Positions 57,137-64,000 of a DNA stretch of 64,000 nucleotides are shown piece by piece (the stretch's first letter is position 1; the number at the start of each line of letters is the position of its first letter). Both the position numbers and the translations under genes were made by a program. The notes below the pieces were generated by a model. It saw only the letters and a list, made by a program, of their open reading frames with translations. It was not told the DNA's origin and did no database searches. The stretch spans positions 1-64,000 of the forward strand of contig CALMIK010000049.1 of the NCBI GenBank assembly GCA_937863995.1. Direction: 5' to 3'. Origin of the DNA: an uncultured Chelatococcus sp. GTDB lineage: Bacteria > Pseudomonadota > Alphaproteobacteria > Rhizobiales > Beijerinckiaceae.

Positions 57137-58894
57137 CTATTCGCGCCACGGCAGGATGCCGGGTGGCAGGCGCGGCGCGAGCACGTCGAGAAGCGCCATG
57201 ATAGCTGCCACGGCTGCAACGGCCGTGAGCGCGATGGCGGCGGCGGGCGAGGCGAAACCCGCCTCCTCCAGGCTGAACAGCACCACACCGATGGTTTCCG
57301 TGCCGGATGACCACAGCAGCGCGGACACGGTCAGTTCATTGAACGCGAACAGGAACACCAGCAGGCCGCCGGCTGCCGCGGCGGGCGCGACAGCCGGCAA
57401 GACGATGGCGCGAAGGCGCCTGAAAAAACCCGCTCCGCAGATCTGCGCGGCTTCCTCCAGATCGACCGGCAACTGCCCCACGGCGGCGGCGGGCGCCTTC
57501 ATCGCCACTGGCAGGAAGCGCGCCGCGTAGGCGAACAGGATGATGAACGGCGTCGCGTAGATGCTGACGCCGATGAGCGGCAGCGGCCTCAGGAACAGCA
57601 GGATGCAGGCGATGGCGAGCACGATGCCGGGCAGCGCATAGGGTATCTCGGCCAGCCCCTCGAGCGTGCCCCTGAAGCGCCCCACCTGCCGATCCAGCGC
57701 GTAGGCGAGCGGCACCGACACGAAGGCCAGCAAGACGGCGGCGGAGCCTGCGAACAGGAATGAATTGCGGAAGGCGCGCACGGTGACGTCCTGGCGCGCC
57801 AGCACTTCGGTGAAATTGTCCAACGTCGCCGTCGCCCATGTCAGCGGCACGCCGTAGGACGGCACCAGCGCCGCCGCCAGCAGCGACGTCAGCGGCAGCA
57901 CGAGCGTCACCGCCACCACGAGCCACAGCAGCGTCTCCGCGACGCGCCGGTGGCGCAAATGCCAGATGACGCCCACAGGACGTCCGCGCGCGAACCGCGT
58001 GGAGCCGCCTGCGCCGTTGCGCCCTGCCCGCCTCAGCCACCACGCCGCAAGCCCCACGCCCGCGCCGGCGATCAGCGCCACGAGCAGCGACAACGCCGCC
58101 GCATCCGCGATGATGGACGGGCCGAAGCTCACCACGCGGCGGTAGATCAGCGTCGGCAGCGTCAGATAGTTGACCGGCACGCCAAGCAACGCCGGAATGC
58201 CGAAATTGCCGACCGCCGCCACGAAAGTCAGCGCCAGCGAGGCCACGAGATAGGGGCGTAGCAGGGGCAGCACCACGCTGCGCATCACCCGCCACGGACC
58301 CGCGCCGGCCGTCAGCGCGGCTTCCGTCAGGTCGGCAGGCAGGCTGCGCAGGCCGGCCCGCAGCGTGACGAAGGCCAGCGGCGCGTGATGCAGCGCGAGA
58401 ACCAGCATGATGCCCTCACGGCTCATCAGCGGGTTATTGCTGCCGGGCGGCGGCGCGAGACCGACCGCGTTGAGAAGCGGCGAGGACGGGCCTGCCAGCG
58501 TAAAATACGCCAACGCAACGACTTGCGGCGCTATCATCATGGAAAGGATGAAGCAAAATGCAATTGTCCGCTTGCCCCGCATGTCTGTCAGGGTCAGGGC
58601 GAAGGCGAGCCACGCGCCGAGCGCCGTCGCGGCGATGGCCGACACCACGCCGGTTTCGAGGCTGTGCCAGGTCGCGCGCATGGCGGCGCGGCCGGAAATT
58701 TCCGCCATCATGGGGCCGGGGTCGAACGTGCCGCCCGGCGCGATGGCCGCCAGAATGAGCCGCCCGAACGGCAACAGGGCGAACAGCCCCACCACGAAAA
58801 GCAGCAGCGCGACGAGCCATGCGCCTTCAGGCAGGCGGCGCGGACGTACCGCGCCGCCGATTGATGATGGGCCTGTGCCGATGACCTCGGTCAT
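57137..58894 (-). CDS. ABC transporter permease with two fused membrane modules
   Basis: 585-aa permease with about 12 membrane segments and two binding-protein-dependent transport modules. The first EAA-like loop is ADLTEAALTAGAGPWRVMRSVVLPLL, the second PVDLEEAAQICGAGFFRRLRAIVLPAV. This FbpB/ThiP-type fusion is typical of Fe3+, thiamine and 2-aminoethylphosphonate importers. It starts 9 bp after the binding-protein gene and ends against the convergent ATPase gene. Confidence 0.92.
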   Translation of the reverse strand: MTEVIGTGPSSIGGAVRPRRLPEGAWLVALLLFVVGLFALLPFGRLILAAIAPGGTFDPGPMMAEISGRAAMRATWHSLETGVVSAIAATALGAWLAFALTLTDMRGKRTIAFCFILSMMIAPQVVALAYFTLAGPSSPLLNAVGLAPPPGSNNPLMSREGIMLVLALHHAPLAFVTLRAGLRSLPADLTEAALTAGAGPWRVMRSVVLPLLRPYLVASLALTFVAAVGNFGIPALLGVPVNYLTLPTLIYRRVVSFGPSIIADAAALSLLVALIAGAGVGLAAWWLRRAGRNGAGGSTRFARGRPVGVIWHLRHRRVAETLLWLVVAVTLVLPLTSLLAAALVPSYGVPLTWATATLDNFTEVLARQDVTVRAFRNSFLFAGSAAVLLAFVSVPLAYALDRQVGRFRGTLEGLAEIPYALPGIVLAIACILLFLRPLPLIGVSIYATPFIILFAYAARFLPVAMKAPAAAVGQLPVDLEEAAQICGAGFFRRLRAIVLPAVAPAAAAGGLLVFLFAFNELTVSALLWSSGTETIGVVLFSLEEAGFASPAAAIALTAVAAVAAIMALLDVLAPRLPPGILPWRE

Positions 58895-58903
58895 CGCCCG
58901 CCG

Positions 58904-59896
58904 TCACTGGCCGAAGATGTCGGCGAAGGCTTTCTTGTTCTTGGCTTCGTCCTCGAGCGCCTTGGCGGGATCGAACGACAGTACCTTGATCGTCGAGCGC
59001 GCCGGGAAGCCTTCCGGCAGGGCGACGTCGGGATGGGCGGGGATGTAGCCCTGCTGGCGGGCGAGATCCTGCCCTTCCTTCGAGATGATGAAGTCGACGA
59101 AGGCCTTTGCCGCCTCGGGGTTCTTGGCGCTCTTCAGGATCGCGACCGGCTCGGTGACGGCAGAGACGCCCTCGGTCGGGAACACGAACTCGACCGGCGC
59201 GCCCTTGGCCTTTTCGCGGATGGGCAGGTAGTCGACGATGACGCCGTAGAGCTTCTCGCCGCCCGCGACCGACTTGAGCACGCCGCCGTTGCCGCCGGCG
59301 GCAAGCGCGTCGTTGGCCTTCAGGGCTTCATAGTAGCCCCAGCCCTCGGGCAGGTTGCCGGTGAGCGTGGCGGCATGGATCAGAGCGGCACCGGAGGCGA
59401 GCGGGCTCGGCATGGTGAGCTGGCCCTTCACTTCCGGACGCTTCAGATCGGCCCACGACTGCGGCTTGAAATCGGCCTTGGTGTTATAGGCGATGCCCGT
59501 GGTGATGAGCTTGGTCGCGAACCAGAATTTCTGCGGATCGTGCGTGCCCGCGGGGTAGGCCGAGGTATCGGCGGCCTCGTGCGCCTGCAGGCGGCCTTCC
59601 TTCTTCAGGCCTTCCAGGGTGACGCTGTCGGCGATTAGCAGCACGTCCGGCTGCGGCTGGCCGGCCTCGAACTCGGCGCGCAGCTTGGCGAGCAGCGGCG
59701 GCGTGCCGTCGCGCACGAAGCTGATGTCGACATTGGGATGCTTCGCCTTGAAGGCGTCGATCGTCTGCTGGGCGTCGGTGTTGGGCTGGCTGGTGTAGAG
59801 CACGAGCTTGCCCGACACGTCCGCCGCAAACGCTGCGGCGGAGGACAGGAGAGTGGCGGAAACGGCGGCGAGAACCACGGCGACGACAGGCTTCAT
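58904..59896 (-). CDS. Periplasmic substrate-binding protein (AfuA/2-AEP/Fe3+ type)
   Basis: 330-aa extracellular solute-binding protein. Signal peptide about 1-24 (MKPVVAVVLAAVSATLLSSAAAFA/AD). The mature part has VLYTSQPNTDAQQTIDAFKAKHPNVDISFVRDGT, common to group 1/6 binders. No clear tandem-Tyr iron site is visible, so iron, phosphonate or polyamine remain open. The start follows GGAG. It is the first gene of the binding protein-permease operon. Confidence 0.9.
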   Translation of the reverse strand: MKPVVAVVLAAVSATLLSSAAAFAADVSGKLVLYTSQPNTDAQQTIDAFKAKHPNVDISFVRDGTPPLLAKLRAEFEAGQPQPDVLLIADSVTLEGLKKEGRLQAHEAADTSAYPAGTHDPQKFWFATKLITTGIAYNTKADFKPQSWADLKRPEVKGQLTMPSPLASGAALIHAATLTGNLPEGWGYYEALKANDALAAGGNGGVLKSVAGGEKLYGVIVDYLPIREKAKGAPVEFVFPTEGVSAVTEPVAILKSAKNPEAAKAFVDFIISKEGQDLARQQGYIPAHPDVALPEGFPARSTIKVLSFDPAKALEDEAKNKKAFADIFGQ

Positions 59897-60203
59897 CGGA
59901 TTGCGCTCCATTGAGGGTGATGCGAACGAACCATTGGCCGCCGGCATGGGCAGCCGAGGCATTTCCGTCAGGATTGATGACCTTCTTGCCTAGTCGTAGG
60001 CCGTGACGCTGGTATGACGTGGAAGCAGCACCGTTCCGGGGGTTGCTTCTGGCCCGACGCGGCTGCAACTGTTAATGAAACTTGCGCGGGCGCATCGTCC
60101 GTGCTCCAACACGGACGTGGCATGCGCAGGCGTGGCACGGGTCGGGGCGCAAGCCCTTGCAGAAAGCCGGAACATCCGAACCGCCAACGTCAGGAAGCAG
60201 CCG
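59897..60203. other. Divergent SBP/tal intergenic region
   Basis: 307 bp containing the divergent promoters of the binding-protein gene and tal. No gene or strong motif recognised. Confidence 0.4.
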
Positions 60204-61160
60204 ATGGCCTCGAAACTCGATCAGCTCAAAGCCGTCACCGTCGTTGTCGCCGACACCGGCGATATCGAGACTGTCCGCCGTCTGCGGCCGCAGGATTGCA
60301 CGACGAACCCCACCCTGCTGCTGAAGGCGGTTAAATCCGGTGACTATGCCGGCATCGTGGACGAAGCGCTCGGTTGGGGTAAAAGTCTTTCCGGCGAGCG
60401 CGACCAGATCGTGCCGCGCATCGCCGACCGGCTTGCCGTGAGCTTCGGCGCGGAACTCGCCCGCATCGTGCCCGGCCGCGTATCGACCGAGGTCGACGCC
60501 GATCTTTCCTTCGACACGCAGGCAACGGTCGCCAAGGCCCGCGCGCTCATCGCCGATTACGCCGCCCGAGGCATCGGCCGCGAGCGCATCCTCATCAAGA
60601 TCGCCGCGACCTGGGAAGGCATCCGCGCCGCCGAGATCCTGCAGCGGGAGGGCATCGACACCAACCTCACCCTGCTGTTCTCGCTGGCGCAGGCGGCGGC
60701 TTGCGCGGATGCGGGCGTGTTCCTGATCTCACCCTTCGTCGGGCGCATTCTCGACTGGCACGTCAAGAACGGCGGCGGCCCCTACACCGGCGAAACCGAT
60801 CCCGGCGTGTTTTCCGTGCGCACCATATACGCCTACTACAAGCGTCATGGCATTAGCACCGTCGTGATGGGCGCCTCCTTCCGCAACGCCGGCGAGATCG
60901 AGGCGCTGGCGGGCTGCGACCGGCTGACGATTTCCCCGGCCCTGATCGACGAACTCGCGGCAAGCGAGGGCGAACTGCCGCGCCGCCTGTTGCCGGACGA
61001 CATCACTGACGCGCCCGAGCGCCTTTCCCTCGACGAGGCCGCGTTCCGCTTCGCGTTCAACGAGGATGCGATGGCGACCGAGAAGCTGGCCGAAGGCATC
61101 CGCGCCTTCGTCGCCGACCTGCGCAGCCTGCGCGCGCTCATCAACGACCGGTTGGGCTAG
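60204..61160 (+). CDS. tal: Transaldolase
   Basis: 318-aa transaldolase of the classical TalB type, transferring dihydroxyacetone from sedoheptulose-7-P in the non-oxidative pentose phosphate pathway. The Schiff-base lysine is Lys132 in [19 protein letters not shown], at the E. coli position. [12 protein letters not shown] and [10 protein letters not shown] are intact. The start follows AGGAAG. The open frame begins further upstream without family content. It is followed after 1 bp by pncB. Confidence 0.96.
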   Translation: MASKLDQLKAVTVVVADTGDIETVRRLRPQDCTTNPTLLLKAVKSGDYAGIVDEALGWGKSLSGERDQIVPRIADRLAVSFGAELARIVPGRVSTEVDADLSFDTQATVAKARALIADYAARGIGRERILIKIAATWEGIRAAEILQREGIDTNLTLLFSLAQAAACADAGVFLISPFVGRILDWHVKNGGGPYTGETDPGVFSVRTIYAYYKRHGISTVVMGASFRNAGEIEALAGCDRLTISPALIDELAASEGELPRRLLPDDITDAPERLSLDEAAFRFAFNEDAMATEKLAEGIRAFVADLRSLRALINDRLG

Positions 61161-61161
61161 C

Positions 61162-62454
61162 ATGGTCGACATCGCGACACGGGTCTATAACCACAAGTGG
61201 AAGATCGATCCGATCGTGCGCTCGCTGCTCGACACGGACTTCTACAAGCTGCTGATGGCCCAGACGATCTTTCGCCGCCAACGGGACGCGAAGGTCACGT
61301 TCTCCATCATCAACCGCTCGAAGCACGTGCGGCTCGCCGACCTCATCGACGTGGTGGAACTGCGCGAGCAGCTCGACCACGTGCGGTCGCTGTCGCTGAC
61401 GCGCGGCGAATCGACATGGCTGCGCGGCAACATGTTCTATGGCCGGCGGCAGATGTTCGAGCCCGAGTTCATCTCCTGGCTCGAGACCTTCCGCCTGCCG
61501 CCCTACGAGCTTGAGGAGAAGGACGGCCAGTACGAGCTCACCTTCGAGGGGCCGTGGCTGGAGACCACGTTCTGGGAAATTCCGGCGCTTGCCATCATCA
61601 CCGAGCTGCGCTCGCGCGCCGTGCTCAAGCATTTGGGCCGGTTCGAGCTGCAGGTGCTCTACGCCCGCGCCATGGCGCGCCTGTGGGAGAAGGTCGAGCA
61701 GCTGAAGGCGGTGCCCGATCTCTCCATCGCCGATTTCGGCACCCGCCGGCGCCACAGCTTCCTGTGGCAGGACTGGTGCGTGCAGGCGCTCAAGGAAGGC
61801 CTGGGCGACGCCTTCACCGGCACGTCGAACTGCCTCATCGCCCTGCGGCGGGAACTGGAGGCGGTGGGCACCAACGCCCACGAACTGCCTATGGTCTACG
61901 CGGCGCTCGCGGCCAACGACGCGGAGTTGCAGGTCGCTCCCTACAACGTGCTGTCCGACTGGCAGGCGGACTACGACGGCAATCTGCTCGTCATCCTACC
62001 CGACACTTACGGCACCACCGGCTTCCTGAAGAACGCGCCGTCGTGGCTGTCGCGCTGGACCGGTCTGCGCGTCGATTCCAAGGACCCGATCGCGGGTGGC
62101 GAGGAGGCCATCGCCTGGTGGAAGGAGCGTGGCACCGATCCGCGCGACAGGCTCATCGTGTTCTCGGATGCCCTCGATGTCGATGAAATCCTGAAGATCC
62201 ACGCCCATTTCACGGGCCGGGTCCGCTTCGCCTTCGGCTGGGGCACGTTGCTCACCAACGACTTTCGCGGCTTCGCGCCGGATGCCCTGCTCGACCCGTT
62301 CTCCATCGTGTGCAAGGTGGTGTCGGCGAACGGCGCGCCCACCGTCAAGCTCTCCGACAACCCGGCCAAGGCATTGGGGCCGCCGGAAGAAGTCGAGCGA
62401 TACAAGCGGATTTTCGGTGTGGGCGAACAGAATGTGCGTGAAGTGGTGGTGTGA
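61162..62454 (+). CDS. pncB: Nicotinate phosphoribosyltransferase
   Basis: 430-aa enzyme making nicotinate mononucleotide from nicotinate and [17 protein letters not shown] at the N-terminus, FGTRRRHSF in the centre and [10 protein letters not shown] near the C-terminus are signature segments. It starts one base after the tal stop and shares its stop with the start of argH (TGATG), so the three genes form a tight unit. Works with pncA at 44-45 kb. Confidence 0.95.
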   Translation: MVDIATRVYNHKWKIDPIVRSLLDTDFYKLLMAQTIFRRQRDAKVTFSIINRSKHVRLADLIDVVELREQLDHVRSLSLTRGESTWLRGNMFYGRRQMFEPEFISWLETFRLPPYELEEKDGQYELTFEGPWLETTFWEIPALAIITELRSRAVLKHLGRFELQVLYARAMARLWEKVEQLKAVPDLSIADFGTRRRHSFLWQDWCVQALKEGLGDAFTGTSNCLIALRRELEAVGTNAHELPMVYAALAANDAELQVAPYNVLSDWQADYDGNLLVILPDTYGTTGFLKNAPSWLSRWTGLRVDSKDPIAGGEEAIAWWKERGTDPRDRLIVFSDALDVDEILKIHAHFTGRVRFAFGWGTLLTNDFRGFAPDALLDPFSIVCKVVSANGAPTVKLSDNPAKALGPPEEVERYKRIFGVGEQNVREVVV

Positions 62455-63884
62455 TGACGGACAACGATAACAAGACGGGCAACACGGGCGGCGGACCCGA
62501 AGCGGGCAACGCGAATGCCATGTGGGGCGGCCGTTTCGCCGCCTCCCCCGCCGCGCTGATGGAAGCCATCAACGCCTCCATCGGCTTCGACAGGCGGCTT
62601 GCCGATCAGGACATTCGCGGCTCTCTCGCGCACAGCGACATGCTGGCCGCGCAGGGCGTCATCACCAACGCCGACCGCGACGCCATCCACGCCGGGCTTG
62701 CCCGGGTGAAGGGCGAGATCGACGCCGGCACGTTCGCGTTCAAGACGGCGCTCGAGGACATTCACATGAATGTCGAGCAGCGGCTGAAAGAGATCGCCGG
62801 CGAGCCGGCCGGCCGCCTGCACACGGCCCGCAGCCGCAACGACCAGGTGGCCGTCGACGTGCGCCTGTGGGTGCGCGAGGCGCATGACCGCGCAATCGCG
62901 CAGATCAGCGGCCTGATGCGCGCGCTCGTCGTGCAGGCGGAGCGCCACAGCGGCACGGTGATGCCCGGCTTCACCCATCTGCAGAGTGCCCAGCCGGTCA
63001 CTTTCGGCCATCATCTGCTCGCCTATGTCGAGATGCTCGGCCGCGACCGGGGGCGGTTCAGCGATTCGCGCCGGCGCCTCAACGAATCCCCGCTGGGCGC
63101 GGCGGCCCTCGCCGGCACGTCCTTCCCCATCGATCGCCACGCCACGGCAAAGGCGCTCGGTTTCGACGGCCCGACCCGCAATTCGCTCGACTCGGTCTCC
63201 GACCGCGACTTCATCCTGGAATATCTTTCCGCTGCCTCGATCTGCGCGCTCCACCTGTCGCGCTTCGCGGAGGAGATCGTGTTGTGGATGACGGCGCAGT
63301 TCGGCTTCGTGCGCCTGTCCGACCGCTGGACCACCGGCTCCAGCATCATGCCGCAGAAGAAGAACCCGGACGCCGCCGAACTCGTGCGCGGCAAGACGGG
63401 CCGCGTCTACGGCGCGCTCGTTGCGCTGCTCACGGTGATGAAGGGCCTGCCGCTGACCTATTCCAAGGATATGCAGGAGGACAAGGAGCAGCTTTTCGAC
63501 GCCGCCGACACGCTGGAACTGGTGCTCGCCGCCACCACCGGCATGGTTCAGGACCTCGAGGCCGTGCCGGAGCGCATGGCGGGCGCGGCGGGCGCGGGTT
63601 TCTCGACCGCCACGGATCTCGCGGACTGGCTTGTGCGCAAGCTCAATATGCCGTTCCGCGACGCGCATCACGTCACCGGACGGCTCGTCGCCGAGGCCGA
63701 GCGGCGCGGCGTGGGGCTGGAGGATCTGCCCATCGACGCGTTCCAGTCGGTTGAGGCGGGCATCACCTCCGATATCTACGCCGTGCTTGGCGTGCAGAAT
63801 TCCGTGCGTTCGCGAACGAGTTTCGGCGGCACCGCGCCCGATCAGGTCGCCGCCCAGGTCGCGTGGTGGAAAGCCCGTCTATGA
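62454..63884 (+). CDS. argH: Argininosuccinate lyase
   Basis: 476-aa fumarase/aspartase-superfamily enzyme, last step of arginine synthesis. The signature [12 protein letters not shown] is present, as are [23 protein letters not shown] and [16 protein letters not shown]. The start is ATG overlapping the pncB stop by one base; a GTG one codon earlier is possible. It overlaps the next gene by ATGA. Its placement behind tal-pncB is unusual but clean. Confidence 0.96.
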   Translation: MTDNDNKTGNTGGGPEAGNANAMWGGRFAASPAALMEAINASIGFDRRLADQDIRGSLAHSDMLAAQGVITNADRDAIHAGLARVKGEIDAGTFAFKTALEDIHMNVEQRLKEIAGEPAGRLHTARSRNDQVAVDVRLWVREAHDRAIAQISGLMRALVVQAERHSGTVMPGFTHLQSAQPVTFGHHLLAYVEMLGRDRGRFSDSRRRLNESPLGAAALAGTSFPIDRHATAKALGFDGPTRNSLDSVSDRDFILEYLSAASICALHLSRFAEEIVLWMTAQFGFVRLSDRWTTGSSIMPQKKNPDAAELVRGKTGRVYGALVALLTVMKGLPLTYSKDMQEDKEQLFDAADTLELVLAATTGMVQDLEAVPERMAGAAGAGFSTATDLADWLVRKLNMPFRDAHHVTGRLVAEAERRGVGLEDLPIDAFQSVEAGITSDIYAVLGVQNSVRSRTSFGGTAPDQVAAQVAWWKARL

Positions 63885-64000
63885 CCCCCGCAATGGCGCG
63901 CGCCGTACCGGCGGTTTTTGTCCTTATCTGGGCCACGGGCTTCGTTCTGGCGCGGTTCGTGGCGCCCCATGCCGATCCCATGACCTTTCTGGCGCTGCGA
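63881..64000 (+). CDS. DMT/EamA-family transporter, 5' part
   Basis: First 40 codons only, cut by the window end. It begins [20 protein letters not shown] and continues [20 protein letters not shown], the start of a drug/metabolite transporter with the first membrane segment at about 8-28. The ATG overlaps the argH stop (ATGA), so it is probably translationally coupled. Confidence 0.75.
   Translation, partial: MTPAMARAVPAVFVLIWATGFVLARFVAPHADPMTFLALR

Overview
The window is high-GC, densely coded chromosome from an alphaproteobacterium, most likely of the order Hyphomicrobiales (Rhizobiales). The markers are an ActS/ActR (RegB/RegA) redox two-component pair, the Irr iron regulator, a DUF4167 protein next to prmC-prfA-ptsP, a zinc-ribbon-less AccD, a fabA-fabB-fabI operon, and the ihfB-lapA-trpFBA-accD-folC gene order. 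I cannot name a genus. No prophage, insertion sequence, CRISPR array, rRNA operon or conjugation gene is visible. There is one tRNA (elongator Met, CAT).

Layout. 0.1-2.2 kb: actS-actR, divergent from phaZ (PHB depolymerase) and a DUF45 metalloprotease. 5-9 kb: an orphan CesT-like (type III secretion class) chaperone, thiC under a TPP riboswitch, and DUF4167. 8.9-9.8 kb: about 0.9 kb without a gene, holding palindromic repeats. 9.8-16 kb: prmC, prfA, ptsP, lysC. 16-21 kb: ubiG, a YihY protein, and fabA-fabB-fabI. 21-26 kb: HAD nucleotidase, metallo-beta-lactamase-fold hydrolase, aspartate aminotransferase, a small membrane protein and a PQQ-type sugar dehydrogenase. 26.5-36 kb: tRNA-Met, DUF4332 protein and rpsA, then a racemase and a large trypsin-like autotransporter lying between rpsA and sppA-ihfB-lapA. 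35-41 kb: trpF, trpB, trpA, accD, folC and a YigZ/IMPACT protein. 41-45 kb: a sixA-like/ycjX/ycjF cluster, then pncA. 45-50.6 kb: irr, acyl-CoA dehydrogenase, ETF-ubiquinone oxidoreductase and a TetR regulator. 50.9-55.7 kb: yqaA/DedA, dsbB, an unrecognised repeat-containing 450-aa protein and an O-antigen-ligase-like membrane protein. 56-60 kb: a binding-protein-dependent ABC importer whose ATPase gene converges on its permease gene. 60-64 kb: tal, pncB, argH and the start of a DMT-family transporter.

Functional threads. Lipid and redox metabolism recur: PHB mobilisation, fatty acid synthesis (accD, fabA/B/I), beta-oxidation electron flow (acyl-CoA dehydrogenase and ETF-QO) and quinone-linked sensing by ActS. 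NAD salvage appears twice (pncA, pncB). PTS-Ntr (ptsP) and a SixA-like phosphohistidine phosphatase are both present. The most unusual items are a 16-bp palindrome of PsrA type between a TetR gene and ETF-QO, the orphan secretion-chaperone-like gene, the 450-aa tandem-repeat protein, the autotransporter inserted in a conserved gene order with two adjacent dyads at its promoter, and two families of dispersed palindromic repeats.
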